From Prinia subflava (Eukaryota > Chordata > Aves > Passeriformes > Cisticolidae): a stretch of 64,000 bases of DNA. Position numbers and translations under genes: made by a program. The notes under the pieces were generated by a model, which saw only the letters and a list, made by a program, of their open reading frames with translations, had not been told where the DNA came from and searched no databases. Shown here piece after piece: positions 36,990 through 49,365 of the stretch. The number at the start of each line of letters is the position of its first letter. Position 1 is the first letter of the stretch. The stretch spans positions 137,247,602 through 137,311,601 of the forward strand of contig NC_086247.1 in the NCBI RefSeq assembly GCF_021018805.1, in the 5' to 3' direction.

Positions 36990-37360
36990 TAGATGCCATT
37001 CTAATGCTGTCCATCATAACCAATTACAATAATTTGCAACATGTCCATAGAGAGATGGGAACAATTCAAAAATAAGTAATTGAAATAGTGCAGTGGCAAT
37101 TAAAACACTTGTGGTTAGCAGCTGCTTCCAAATTACTAGAAAGGGGTATTTACATAAACAAGGGCTTTCCTGTACCAGAAGGGGCTTGTGTGTCAAGCAG
37201 GGTTTGCAGTTCCTTTTTCTGGTTCCTGGGTTTCCAGCAGCAAATGGAAGAGTTCAGCTGCATGATCATATTTATACATCCCCCTGTAAACAGCTGCTTT
37301 GGGGATTTGTTTGACTGGGTGTCCCCTAGTAACAAAGTAATTAAATTACACTGAGTAATA
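36990..37360. promoter_or_regulatory. Candidate conserved noncoding element F
   Basis: Of the noncoding blocks this looks the most enhancer-like. It has paired CAGCTG E-boxes (TTAGCAGCTGCTTCC near 37117 and AACAGCTGCTTTGGG near 37289), repeated ATTA/TAAT sites (CAATTACAATAATTTGC near 37021, AAGTAATTAAATTACAC near 37335) and an AACAAAG SOX/TCF-like word next to the latter. Two plus-strand frames and one minus-strand frame cross it without any recognisable domain. Confidence 0.32.
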
Positions 37361-38703
37361 AACTGTGTTCTTTACTTATAATCCAAATACAGATATTTTC
37401 CTTCTAACACACTTTTTGAAAGGTCTTCCTTATGTATTTTGAGATTCATTCTGAGACGGTCTTCTAAAGAAATCTGTTTAGTATTTAGACCTTCAAGGTG
37501 ATTCCTATTTGAGGGATAGGATTTGTCTGAGCTCTCCTTCTGTGGAACTGCCTTAAATCCCTGAGGATATGCAGAGGAATAGCCTTGCCAGCAAAGGGCA
37601 CTTCACTGGCAAGTTTTCTTTTCTGATTAGTCTAGCTATTCTTCAAATACAAATAAGACAACATTAATAGGAACAAAATATTACTTTATTCTACTTAATT
37701 ATGTAGGTATGACTAAATTTCTCTTTGGTTCCAGAGCCTGTAGTTCCCAGAGGAATTTCAGTAGCAAGGCACCAAGCAAGGTGTGAAGGGGCTGGGGCCA
37801 GAGTTAGCTGTGGTGCAGGGCAGGGGGAGATGGAGGAGGAAGAGGGAAGGAGAAGGGTGGCACTGGCTGCAAAGGAAGGTGTGTTCCAGCACTGAGGTAC
37901 CAGAGCGAAGGTGTGATGGCAGGGCAGGGGTATTTGGGAGGCACGTCACTTGTGCCCTGTGCAAGACAGGGGAGGCAGAGAAGGCTGGTAAAGGGTAATA
38001 TAATATAATATAGAATATTTCTGTGGTTGATGTTTCTAAGGAGTCAGAGAAGATAATCAGTGAGCAAAGATGTTCACTGACTTGTTTGCTTGTGATTTTA
38101 ATGAATGTGACAAGCTGGGGAGAAGGTGTTTCCAGAAAAAGCAAAAGGAGTAGTAGTATTAGAGATCTAGAAAACCAGTTCACTTTAGACACCCCTCTCT
38201 TTACCCTCTTTGCATAGAAATCGTACTCATAACATGCATCCTTGGTAGGAAGGTTTTGCTGGTGCACTGTTACAGACTGAGAGAGAAATGTCACCCAGAA
38301 ACATGTTGACAAAAGGCAATTTTCACCATATATTGAAAAGATGATGCACTAATAAACTATTTTTAGTCTGTTTTTTTCTTTTTGTTCTATAAGAAAAGTT
38401 TGGATAGGAGGCCAAGAGAGAACTTATGTAAGAGAAAAAGAAGAAGTAAGAGAGAAAAGCTATTTTATCTCCAGGAAATGAACACTGCCAACTAAGATAT
38501 CAGATAAAACATTGTTGAACAGTAATATTTTAGAAATTTTTTTGTTAACTTTTATATAACAATGAATATGACTGGCCTCCTGTCAGTAAGGGTCTGGAGG
38601 GGATAAGCACATGTTCATTTTTTTCAGGAAATAAATGTATTTAGTCAAAATGTCATATTACAGGCAATACAACCTATTAGTGAGAAATTAAAACTGGACA
38701 AGA
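37361..38703. other. Noncoding stretch with a purine-rich segment
   Basis: The plus strand is strongly purine-rich at 37770-37990 (GGAGAT/GGAGGAAGAGG wording) and is followed by a TAATATAATATAATATAG mini-repeat near 37996-38013. This composition gives a 184-codon open frame on the minus strand (37758-38312) rich in P, S, L and C, with no domain. I treat that frame as chance. Confidence 0.45.
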
Positions 38704-38773
38704 AGAATCATAGAATGAGAATCATAGAATCATAGATAAGAATCATAGAATCATAGATAAGAATCATAGAATG
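38704..38773. repeat. CR1 terminal short tandem repeat, expanded
   Basis: The basic word is AATCATAG (plus strand). It recurs at least seven times, twice inside a perfect 21-base higher-order unit AATCATAGAATCATAGATAA plus G. It is the 3' tail of the adjacent CR1. Confidence 0.9.
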
Positions 38774-39205
38774 GTTTGTGTTAGAAAAGACTTCATAGAT
38801 TATCTAACTCAATCCCCCTGCAATGATCAGAGACACTTCCCACTGGACCAGATTGTCAAAGCCTCATCCAGCCTGACCTTGAACACTTCCAGGGATGGAG
38901 CATGCACATCCTGGTCCAGTTTCTTCCTCATGTCTAATCTAAACCTATTGTCCTTCGGTTTAAAGGACATTGTCCTGTCACTACATGCCCCTGTAAAAGG
39001 TCCTTTTCCAGTTTCCTCATACCCCCCCTAGGTACTTGCAGGCTGCTATATGCTATCCTGGGACCCTTCTCTTCTCCAGGCTCATCATCCCCAACTGTCT
39101 CAGCCTGTCCTCACAGGAGAGGTGCTCCAGCCTCTGATCACCTTTGTGGCCTTTCTCTGGACTTGTTCCAGTAGATCCATGTCCTTCTTTTGTTGTATGT
39201 GTCCT
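38704..39205 (-). mobile_element. CR1 LINE fragment, 3' end, minus orientation
   Basis: The minus strand ends in the ATTCTATG-type terminal repeats typical of CR1 3' ends, seen on the plus strand as AATCATAGA at 38704-38773. The body then follows the avian CR1 3' sequence: a degenerate AATCCCCCTGCA block, GACACTTCCCACTGGACCAG, CCTTGAACACTTCCAGGGAT, CTTCTCTTCTCCAGGCTCA, AGGAGAGGTGCTCCAGCCTC, and TCCATGTCCTTCTTTTG where the match fades. About 500 bp survive of a parent of about 4.5 kb, so it is strongly 5'-truncated, as usual. The coding remnant is broken and cannot be mobile. The terminal repeat has grown by exact duplication of a 21-base compound unit at 38720-38740 and 38741-38761. Confidence 0.92.
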
Positions 39206-39797
39206 TCATGGTATGTGCCAGTTAATAATTCAAGTTAATGGAAAAAAAAGGTAGTGGTTTCTCAATTATTTGAAATCTTAACCCTACTAGTTTTTCTTCA
39301 AAAGTTCTCTTGAATGAAAGTCTGCAGTTACATTATAAAAGAAGTTATAACCAAAGGAAGATGGTGGTCTCTTTCTACCTTTAAAACACATAATTTTATT
39401 TGCAATCTGCCATCTGGGCAGAAATACCAATCCATTAGAAATTTCTTCACAGATGTAGGATTCTAACACACACCTTTTGTTCATTCCATTTCTCTTGCAC
39501 AACTTTTCAAAGCCTTGAGTAATATTTTTTCTTGAAACACCAATCTTTTGAACCACACATAATTTCAGTTTTGTCTCTAGGCTGGCAACAATTGCCCTAT
39601 GGAAACTACAGAACAACACTTACTCCTATGGATTTCTATATCTCTGTCTTGGCTGTTACATCACTGATGAAATCTGCACATGCTGAGAGCTTTCCACTGT
39701 TGCCCACCCAGTCACCAGTAACAGACCCATTTTCTGTTGTAGGAATAGTTATTCACTCCTCACAGTTTATGACAGAAGTCAACTGTGCTAATTTAAA

Positions 39798-39799
<2 letters not shown>
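39206..39799. other. Noncoding stretch between CR1 and poly-T
   Basis: AT-rich DNA with overlapping chance frames on both strands (39287-39619 minus, 39532-39864 plus; the latter ends in the poly-T tract). No gene is recognised. Confidence 0.45.

Positions 39800-39848
<49 letters not shown>
39800..39848. repeat. Poly-T tract of 49 bases
   Basis: Uninterrupted T from 39800 to 39848. On the minus strand it would be a poly-A tail, but no retroposed gene or repeat body is recognised above 39848. True length is likely variable and hard to sequence. Confidence 0.92.
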
Positions 39849-39851
<3 letters not shown>

Positions 39852-42156
39852 TAGTAGGAAATAATATACCAGTCTTATGTGATAGTGTCAAAGTCATTAT
39901 TCTGTGCTTTTTCATTTATCTTATAGCCTTCCATTCCTTATCATTGATTAATGAATCTCATAGACTTTTGTCTTTGACTTCTTTTTTCACCATTTTTCAT
40001 ATTTTATGATTCTATGCAGATGTGTGCGGTAAAGACTTGTCATTGTCAGCACCCTACATCTGCTTCTTTCAAAAGAATCACTCTATTTGGCTGGATCTCT
40101 GCTTACCCTTCTCAGAGAAGGGGTATTCAGGGCATCTCTCACTGATGACCTGCTTTATGTTGGCTGCAGTTAGCACAGCCAATAAAAAATCAAGGATCTA
40201 ATATTTGGAGTTAGGAACTTTAGAGGATTGTTTGCTTTCTTGATAGGATATGTCTCAATCTGAAGGTGAAGTGATCTCCCATTGGAGCTGACACAGCATT
40301 AAGGTTTTGAAAATTTCAGAGGAAAAATGTTTTTAATAACTATTTTTGTTTATTACAAATCCTGCTGATCCACTGGTCCTTATGGGTTCTTCAGACAGTG
40401 CCAGAGAGGCTGACTGGACATCTCAAAGCTCAAAGCTGACTGGCACCAGCACATCAGTCACTGGAACTGATGGCAGCTGCTTTTCTAACCCACTTTACAT
40501 GATGCATCTTCCAGCCACACAGTTTTCTTTGCTCATTTCCCTGCTTTTCTAGAAAAAAAAGCTAAAGTTTTCTTCTTCTCAGTGATGGTCTCTGCTGTGT
40601 CACTTGCCCCCTTTCATATCTTCACAACAATAACAGTTTTTACTGTGCCTGCTGTGCTGGGTTACCTGGCAAGTGGCAAGACGTGCATCACCACAGGACA
40701 CAAATTTATTTGAAGAACCAGCAGCCACACCAGGGCACAGGCTTCCACCTCTCAGTCCCAGCATCTGGACAGTTTGTATTGCCTGGGTTTGTTCCCCAAA
40801 AGTACTGGAGAAAGGATTGGAGTGAAGGCCTTCTTGCAGACTGAAAGCTGAGTAAGGAGCAAGAAACAAGATCTAGTGTTTAATAATCCCTTTTTAAGAT
40901 GAGAAGTCTGGACCAGTTCTGGGACTGGTTTTGTTCAATGCCTTCATCAATCACAGTGAAAATTCTTGGTTTCCAGGTGGACAAGGATTCAACCTAATTC
41001 TTACTAAGCAACTCCTGTATCTCTCCACTCTACATCCTCAAGCCTCAAGTTGTTGATTAATAATTCATATAATGAAGAGTAGGCAATAATGAGGCTGATG
41101 TTCCAGTTCCTGTGAGCCTAAGATGCCTTTTATGCCCACCATTGATATGGGGCTGATTCTGTTAAAAAAGAGAAACAAAAAATAGTGAAGGATTTTGTAG
41201 AGTTGTATCACTTTAAAGGAGCAGGAACATTAAAGACTAGGAAAGTAATTCCCAAGGTCAAAAGCACTGCTGTCATCATACAGTCAATGCTATTTTCATC
41301 CACAGTATTTCTGTTAAGGATGTACTTCATGTGATGCTGCAGGAGTGATGGAGATGTTCTTCATACCCTTGAAAATTCTCCTCTGCACTGCTTGAAAGAG
41401 GAGCAGGTACCTTACTGGATGGATGGAATCAGGAACCACATCAGAGTCAGGATATATTTCAGGAAGCAGAGAGATTTTATCTAGCAGCAATATGCCAAAG
41501 TCCTTCAGAGGCCACACTGGAAGAGTGATAAAAATTTTTTTCCTCTTTTTTAATAGTCTAGGGAAAGTATTATGAGCCCAGATGTCTAAGGGAAAAAAAA
41601 TTAACTTCCTTAACAAAACCCATGGCTTTAGTGTTCAAAAACTGGTGGCTTCAGGAAGGCCAGGAAGGTAAGGAAGACCCCCATTATGATTTAACTCACA
41701 GATGTTCCAGAACTTCTCTTACATCTCAAAACATACCCTTAAAAACCTGCCACCAAAAACTTACGTTATAACATGGAGTGAGAATTTGAAGCACAGCCCA
41801 AATGTGAGATAGACACATCTGACCTGTGTCTGCCACCTCTGTGCAGGAGGAAGCAGAGCACAACATCTAATCAAAGAAAGATACCTTGAATCTTGTATGC
41901 AATGTGCCAGGGACCAGCAGTGATCCTTGGAAATACCTGCTCATCGTGCCACAATAGATAGCTATGATATATAGCTGTCACTGCTGTTCTTCCCAAATGC
42001 CAATCAAAGAAATCATGCAGTTCATAGGAATCTGGAGAATAACTGCATCTGTCTGCAAGATAAACTGGACTGACTTAACTTGTTTTCTTCTCTGCATCTG
42101 TCATTGCAACTGAGTATCAGCAGGGAGATCCAAAATTCAAGATTGAGCAGTGCCCT
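39849..42156. other. Noncoding single-copy DNA
   Basis: No gene or known repeat is recognised. A lone TATGATTCTATGC word near 40005 resembles a CR1 tail, but the DNA before it does not read as CR1. Confidence 0.42.
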
Positions 42157-42203
42157 AAAAATAAAAAAAAAAAAATTAAAAAAAGAAAAAAAGAAAAGAA
42201 AAG
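42157..42203. repeat. A-rich low-complexity tract
   Basis: Runs of A interrupted by T and G (A-runs, then AAAGAAAAG words). It could be an old poly-A tail on the plus strand, but no body is recognised upstream. Confidence 0.85.
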
Positions 42204-44369
42204 CCACACACAGAGAAAATGGAAAATCATTGCCTGAGCTTCTGCTTAAAGCCAGGCAGACTGCCAGTTCCTGCAGAAAAGCAGATTAAGAGATGAGAGA
42301 ATTACCAAGTTCAAAGGTAGAATGCAACAGCAAAACACTGAGCCTGATTCACTGCCTGTGGGTAAGCCCTGTGTGAAAACCTGGGAGTCAACCAGCTTCT
42401 AGTAGAGACTTTAAGTATTTGACTGTATAAAACTAACAGAGGTTTCTGCCTAAATGTTTTCATGCTTGTTCCAGTGTACTGCAATAACTGCTCTCAGGCT
42501 TAGTGGCAGTATGAAATCCTCAGTGTTTCCTTCCAATGAAAAAAGGTGTTCATAACAAGTGACATCATCACCTGATTCAAAGCATTGGAACCTCTTACTC
42601 TACACAAAGTTGCTCCTCAGACTATTTTTTAAATTAATGTTTCTATTTTTTTTCTGGATCAGCCATCACATTTCCATACTCCATGGGACAGTCAGTGTTC
42701 TCACTCATGCCATTCCATTTACCTTTTTTGTCCCTCCTTTCTCCCTGCAGTGGTCCAAACTCACCATTCCTATGTTGTTTGCATTGTCCTTTCTGAGCAG
42801 TCATCCTCATCAGGTTTGGACATTTCCTTCTGGGCTCTGGGTATCTCCCTGGCACAGTACAGACCCCTGGACTGTGTCATGTGGAGGAGGGGGATGTGTC
42901 CCCAGCTGAACTGGGGTGAAGGATTTGATTTGCTGGGATTTTGAGGAGATGTACACCTACCAGAGCAGGCCATACTTGGAAATTAAAGTTTAATGATCAC
43001 CCTCTCAGCACCAGTAAGAACCCCAATAGACATTACATGAAGAGGTGCAAAGCTTTGAAATGGACCACAGGATGACCAGAGAGGAGGATGGAAATGCTGG
43101 GACTGACATGTTCTGCCCTAGACATAAGGCACTGAATCCTCCCGAGCTGAATTTCTGGAGGAACCTTTGTTAATATTTCTTTGTTTGAGGGCAATTTGAC
43201 AGTTCAGAGGAAGAGGATAAAATAGAGGGTAATGACCAAAGCTTGTGGAAGGAGAGGACACTCAAGAGTGTAAAGAGAAAATCCTCCCAGAAGCCAGGAT
43301 ATCTTTAAATTTCAAATGCCATGAGCAGATATTCTCAGTAGCAGATTGCTGTCTCAGTCCATACATTAGCTTTGTTCTTTGCTCTGCCACATCTCACACA
43401 CTTTGTCAACAGTGTGGGCTATTGCTGCAGTCCATACTTGCTGTGGGGCTTGTCTGTCCAGGACATAGAGTGGCAAACTGAGAAATCAGAGGCAGGCAAA
43501 AATGCAGATTCAATCTTTCTTTTTCCTCTAAAGCACATTTTGTGCAGTAACATGAAGCACTTGAGGGCCAACCCCCCAGCCTCGGATGTCCATGAGCATT
43601 GAAGCAGCTGAGCTGCACTGGCACAGCCTCAGCCACAGCTCATCTCCACGGGTCAGCACATCCAGAGCTCTGCAGTGCACAAGGCTGGATGGCAAGGGGT
43701 TTCTTCTGGCCTGGTGTGACAAGAACCACTGTCACATGCTCCACTGTGATTAATATGAAGGAGCTGGGAACACATCAGGAAAAGAGAGCATTATGAGAAT
43801 GCTGGCCTGGGGAATGGGCAATTCTACATGAGAAGGAGGCAGGCAGGTGCCAATCTTCAGTTCTGTGAATATACAATGGCTGGCTGCAACCCAGTACATT
43901 TGTACAATTTTTTTAAAAAACAAACATTAACCTGAAAAAGACCCAACAAACTGAGTCAAATTTTTTTGGGGAGTTTTATTTATGTCTTTGCTTTTGCATT
44001 GGTACCAGAACAACATCAATTTATTTACACAATTACAATTTTAATATCTGATTTTTAAACACATCAGTAGAAATCACCCATCTCTGCAGTTCTCTGTGAA
44101 CCTTCTTATCATCACACTTTCAATAATCTGTCTGTTTCTGGTCTGTTCTTTCCATCTCTTTCCTTCAAATGAGAAAATAACAGTATTTTCCTTCCTTTTT
44201 CTTTCAGTAGAGAATGATAGAAACTACCAAAATGCTAGTACAATTTTCCATGCCTGTATATGAGGCCAAAATATTTTCTTGCTGAGTTCAAAGTCCTCGG
44301 CAAAAGTCACTGCACTCAGCAAAATGGCTTACACAGGGCCCAGCTAAAATGGTTTGAAAGGGCATGCTC
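42204..44369. other. Noncoding single-copy DNA
   Basis: Short overlapping open frames on both strands, for example 42559-42909 plus and 42643-42855 minus, none with a domain. No repeat family is recognised. Confidence 0.42.
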
Positions 44370-44880
44370 ATCATATATTCATATTTCAAAATGATGCAGT
44401 CATTTCACTGTATCATTGACAGCATCAGACTTTTCTTTGTGTTTCCTAATGACACACTGTGACATGGAGCAAAAATATTTGTTTGATTGCTTGAAAAAAT
44501 GTTTTGAAGATGTTTTCAAATAAAATATGCAGTTCATAAAATCAAGCTTCTTTTTATGATCTATATATTAGTGATATTATTGATTTCTGTAGAAATTATT
44601 TCTAGTGGAAATATTATACTCATCTTTCTTGTTCTACTAATTAATTCAATAGTCAGCTGATATCAAATTGGTTCTCTACTCATTATTTCCTTCTCTATAG
44701 GGTTTATGAGATGAGCTTGATGATTTGATATGATTTTCTAACCCACATTAGGCTGACTATGAAATGAAGGAGTATTGCTGAACGAGCCAGCCAAGTTTTA
44801 AACAATTCTTACATCTCATTAACATTTGAATTGACTTTGCATTGATAAGCATAGACAAGACATAGTGCATCATGATGCTT
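44370..44880. promoter_or_regulatory. Candidate conserved noncoding element G
   Basis: AT-rich unique DNA with no open frame of 60 codons or more on either strand, no simple repeat, and many ATTA-type and GATA/TGATAT words (CTACTAATTAATTCAATAG near 44635, TTTGCATTGATAAGC near 44836). It is a weak enhancer candidate that could equally be neutral AT-rich DNA. Confidence 0.2.
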
Positions 44881-46741
44881 AGGAAAATGGTATGGAATAC
44901 GTATATTTTATTTACACACATACACACAGAGATAAAAATTTTATATATGTATAATTTGTTTTCATATGAATAGATCCATATCTAGATCTATATGCATACA
45001 TAATAGAAATACATATTTTTAGGAGGGTTGGGGTAAATCATTACTTGAGGACTTCCATTTTAGTTGTTTTTCTCCAAAGATCTCCAAAGATGGGGTGAAG
45101 ATGTGAGTTCAGCAAGTGTATTCCTTTGTTGAGTTTTTTTGTGGGTCTTATCTCATGACTAAAAGTCAGAGATAAAATATCAGAAGATGTATGTCAAAGG
45201 CCATTGAATGTTCCCTCCTGAACCCCTTGGTAGTGTGGGATAAATGACAGCCTGTATGAAACACACAAAACATCCCAGGCAATTTCTTGCTCCTCGCATG
45301 GAACAAGAGGTGACCCTAGAAGAGACCCCTCTCCAAATGCTACAGATCTCCACTTAATGGTGCTTCCTGGAATTATCTCTGCCCTGTCCAGCCTGCTTTC
45401 CTGCAGCAGCTTTTAAGGAGCAGTGCACAAGTCTGTGCTGCTGTTAATCACCTTTGGCTGGCCAAGAGACTGCAGACCTCACAGCATTCATCCATGACCC
45501 CGTCTCTGCCAGGTTTGTCTACTGTAGTGCAACTGTTTTAGGTCATTTGCTGAGCAGTGCTGCTGATGGAGGGAACATGAAAAGCCTTCTTGCAACATTA
45601 CCTCAAATAGGTAAGTGGTTTTTTCCATGATCTCTTGTGTACATTTATACTTCTAAGAACAATTAAGTTCCCTTCTATATAGAAAAGTGATATAGTGACT
45701 CTTGGTATTGCATGATTTCTGTGGTATCTCTGGCTTTCAGTGCTAATCAACTGCCTAGAATAACAAACAAACAAATACCTATGCAGACAAGCAGGGGTTT
45801 GCACACATTGCATCAAATTATAGGCAAAAAAGCTTATGACTAGCTAATGTGCTTTACAGTGAAAATGTTTGCTGATGCCAGTGCGTGGGAAAGTAAACTC
45901 AGTGTACTTGGAGGCTTAGAAGTGAGTCACTTCATTTATTAGTGGAAATAAGCACCCAGAAGCTGTCTGACTACTAAGCGGCTCTGATTTTCTTTTACTT
46001 GCAAATATTCTTCCAGGCAGACCTAGAAAAGTTTTGACCTTGTACAAGTGAGGTGTACAAAAAAAGAGAGGCATAAACAAGGTATAACACGGTTCTTCCT
46101 GGATCTTTCCATATACCTATGTCTGCAGAATTTGGCTGCTTTTCAGAATTCTTCTTTCCAGCAGGGCTTGATCCCATTAAATCTTTGAAAGGGGCAGAGA
46201 TCCTGAGGTCACAAGCTGACCCAAAATTGGCAGAAATGGGGCCATTTCCTCACATTCCACGCTCCCAGCTCCTGCCTCACACTCACTCACAGGCTGAGTG
46301 GCAGGGGCCATGGGAGGCACAAGCATCTGGGTAGCTGTGGCTCTATTACTTTTATTTCTTTTTCAACCTTTCACTTTTGCAGGGAAATTGAACCCCAGCA
46401 GCAGCAATATTCCCCAAACAGGAATATTGATTCCTCTTTGCTGGGATTGCCCTCTGCTGGGCCAGGGCAAGCTGGGCTCCCTGTAGAGTGCTGCAGGCAC
46501 CAAGAAGCCAAAAACATCACTGCTCCCTGCTCACCACTGGCCATCAACTCCCTTGCCATCTTGATAGTCCCTGTCTGGAAAATGATTCCTAATGGCATCA
46601 GGGATTTCTAAAGCAGGGTTGCCTTTCATTGTAGGAAAGGCTCTTTAGGTATTGACTATTCTTTCTTCCACTCACCAGAAAAAAAGCAGAGAGGGCTTGA
46701 TAGGGATAGCCCAGACACCTAGCAGCCTGCCATGCCCCTTG
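44881..46741. other. Noncoding single-copy DNA with an AT-rich microsatellite-like patch
   Basis: At 44905-45020 there are short runs of TATA, CACA and GATCTA words but no clean repeat unit. A moderately GC-rich patch at 45280-45520 has no recognisable gene. Remaining open frames are short and without domains. Confidence 0.42.
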
Positions 46742-47365
46742 AGAATCAGAAAATCATTAAGGTTGGAAAAGGTCTCCAGGATCATCAAGTCCAACCTTTG
46801 ACCAGACACCACCACGTCAACTAAACCAAAGCCACGTCGAGTTGTTTCTTGAATACTTCCAGGGATGGTGATTCCCTCCCCTCCCTGAAGGTCCCATTCC
46901 AATGCTTAACCACCCTTTCAGTGAAAAAATTCTTCCTGATGTCCAACATTAACCTCCTCTGGCACAGCTTGAGGCCATGTCCTCTTGTCCTGTCACTGGC
47001 TGCCTGGGAGATGAGACTGACCCCACATAGCTGCACCCTCCTTTCAGGTGACTGTAAAGAGCAGTAAGGTTCCTTGAGCCTCCCTTTCACCAGGCTAAAC
47101 ACCCTCAGCTCCCTCAGGTTCTCTTCATGTGACTCACCTCTAGAGCCCCTACCAGCTTCACTGCCCATCTCTGGACACGTGCAGCACCTCAATGTCTTTC
47201 TTGTGATGAGGGGCCCAGAACTGCACCCAGGACTTGAGCTGCAGCCCCAGCAGTGCTGAGGGCAGAGGCACAAACATTTCCTTGGTCCTGCTGGCCACAC
47301 TATTTTTTACATAGTCTGGGATGCCACTGGGCTTCTTGGCCCCTTGGACAGACCTCTGGCTGAAC
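46742..47365 (-). mobile_element. CR1 LINE fragment, second subfamily, minus orientation
   Basis: The sequence follows an avian CR1 3' region of a different subfamily from the copy at 38704: ATCATTAAGGTTGGAAAAGG, GATCATCAAGTCCAACC, TTCCAGGGATGGTGATTCC, TTCCAATGCTTAACCACCCT, GAGGCCATGTCCTCTTGTCC, AGCACCTCAATGTCTTTCTT and GTCCTGCTGGCCACACTATT. On the minus strand a frame at 46821-47300 still reads like the end of the CR1 reverse-transcriptase ORF and region after it (LRELRVFSLVKGRLKEP, then DIRKNFFTERVVKHWN), although the true ORF2 end lies only partly within it. The 3' tail is reduced to GAATCAGAAAATCATT, without the tandem repeat. It is 5'-truncated near 47365 and dead. Confidence 0.9.
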
Positions 47366-49365
47366 ATGAGCAGAAGTTTTGTTCATTTCATTTTAGAGGT
47401 TACAGGGCCGAAACTGCACCCACATCTCACCGGTCTGGAAATGCTACTGATTCAGCAGATAATGTCTTCTGGTAGCCAGCTGTCACTGCAGCCCTATAAG
47501 TGACATCACACTACCCAGGGCGGATTCCATCTAGGAAACTCTGGCTTAAATGTGTGAATGGGTGGCACAGCTGTTTAAAATGCTTTCTTGCATATTGTGT
47601 GTTAAGATGTTTATGTGAAAAGGCCTGAGAGAAAGGGCAGCAGGGTGGAAGGCTGCTCTTCATCCTGATGGCTTCCCTCCTGATCTGAAGAAACCTGCAG
47701 AGAAAGAGGCAACTGTGCCATCCCTTGGGGCCCTGCAGCCAGCTAGGGGATGCAGGTGTTTCTCAAACACCTGCAGGCAGGGCATGGCATGGGAGCATAA
47801 AGGCTGAGGAGAATGCAGAAGCCCTGCAAGGAAGCTAAACATTGTGAAAGGTAGGATTCTGCACCACAAGAAACCACTGAAAAGTTGTTAGATGGAGAGT
47901 GAGATGCTGTCAGACCCAGCTTCTGTTGCCCACATGTTTGAGGTTAAGAGTATTTCCTCCAGAGGGGAGAACTAAGTCAAATGCTGTCTGTCATTTTTAG
48001 TTTAGGCACTCAGATGCTCAGGCTAGAAACTCCTGTCCTGAATGCATAAAGGTCTTCCTTCCTCTCACTGTGGGTGAACATAAAGGGACATAACTTGCAG
48101 AAAACAAGAAGTGAAAAGTGACCTGAGATCAATGCATAAAAATGAGTTTGAAATTATAGAAATGATAGTGTAATCAAGAAGTACCTCACAGTTCTGGAGA
48201 ATAATACATAGCTACAGGAAACATGCAAATAAACTTATATGTCCCTGGTGATGACAAAACCTATGTAGTCACTAAATGGTCATAGCCACTTTTTAGCTTC
48301 AGGTGTCTTCAGAGACTTCATATAATAAACAGTTTTATATTTGTGATCTGTGGTATTATCTCTAACTGCCCAGGCTGGTTCTCCAGACTTGCCTGCATAG
48401 GTTATGACTGTATCAATTCTAATATATACATGTGGCCAGCCTGGGTTAGTGACTGAGTGAGGGAGACTTGGATCCTTCAAAAAAGCAGCAGGTAGCATTC
48501 TTCCTCCTCTGTCTGTCTGAGGTGGCACCTCAGAATGGTTTAGGATCATCATGTTACTGTCCTCTAGTTTTACAAAACAAGGAGAAGTCCTTCAGGCACT
48601 GAAGAAATTTGGGTTTGTCTGTTTGTGATTTCTCACCATATATACCTTTGGCATATGAAAGGATCTTTAGGCTCAACTTTCCATTTTGTCTTTGCATGAT
48701 TGTGTCCTACTAGATGAAATGCCCCCTGCAATTCCACGTGGCCTTGGTAATCCACTGTGCATCTGAGTATGAACTGCAATCAGCCTCCAGGAGTTACACT
48801 AGCAAACATTATTTCAGCAGTGGTAAAGTGATTTTTCTTGCACATAAGTGCATTGCAACTTGCCATTAGCCTTGCCTCATCTGGAATATTTAGACTGTTA
48901 AAATATTTCACACCGACCTATTGAACTATGGGCTCATTTAGTACTTCACTTAAAACAATATTGTGGGTGGACAGAAGTAATTTCTTGAAATACAAGACAC
49001 ATGCTACTGTATGATCATTACAATTTCCAGCCTGTTTCACACCATTTGCCAGGTGTTAGCTGTAACCTGCCCCTAATGCAGAGCACTTTACTGGAGCAGT
49101 TTACTGCACAGAGCAACACAATTAAGTCCCCTATGATTCTCTTTGTAAATATTGGTGCTGATAGAGCTGATAGAGCTGATCAGAGCATTTGCAGTTCTGC
49201 TTTACTGTACTATTGACTGAAATTTCAAGGTGAACCTTAATAGGGGAAAATTAATCACTCACTGAACAAGGGTGTACTCTGTCCCAGGCATGAACCATAA
49301 GACTCCAAGCAGTCAAGCAATGTCCAAACCAACCCAATGACTCAAGGACAACCTCCCTATATGTC
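47366..49365. other. Noncoding single-copy DNA
   Basis: No gene or repeat family is recognised apart from the small tandem repeat at 49157-49180. Open frames are short, and the longest (48280-48552 minus) has no domain. Confidence 0.42.
49157..49180. repeat. Short tandem repeat (GCTGATAGA)n
   Basis: Two full copies and one partial copy of a 9-base unit, without error. Confidence 0.85.

Noticed and set aside
37758..38312. 184-codon open frame on the minus strand, the longest in the window
   Set aside because: It runs through a purine-rich plus-strand segment that lacks minus-strand stops by composition. The product is P/S/L/C-rich with no domain, and there is no splice or promoter support.
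38704..38773. Regularly spaced short repeats resembling a tiny CRISPR array
   Set aside because: The units are continuous with no unique spacers and form the terminal repeat of a CR1 LINE. The DNA is vertebrate.
39990..40020. TATGATTCTATGC word suggesting a plus-strand CR1 tail
   Set aside because: A single word with no tandem copies, and the preceding several hundred bases do not read as CR1.
46821..47300. 159-codon open frame on the minus strand
   Set aside because: It is part of a truncated CR1 LINE, a dead remnant and not a host gene.
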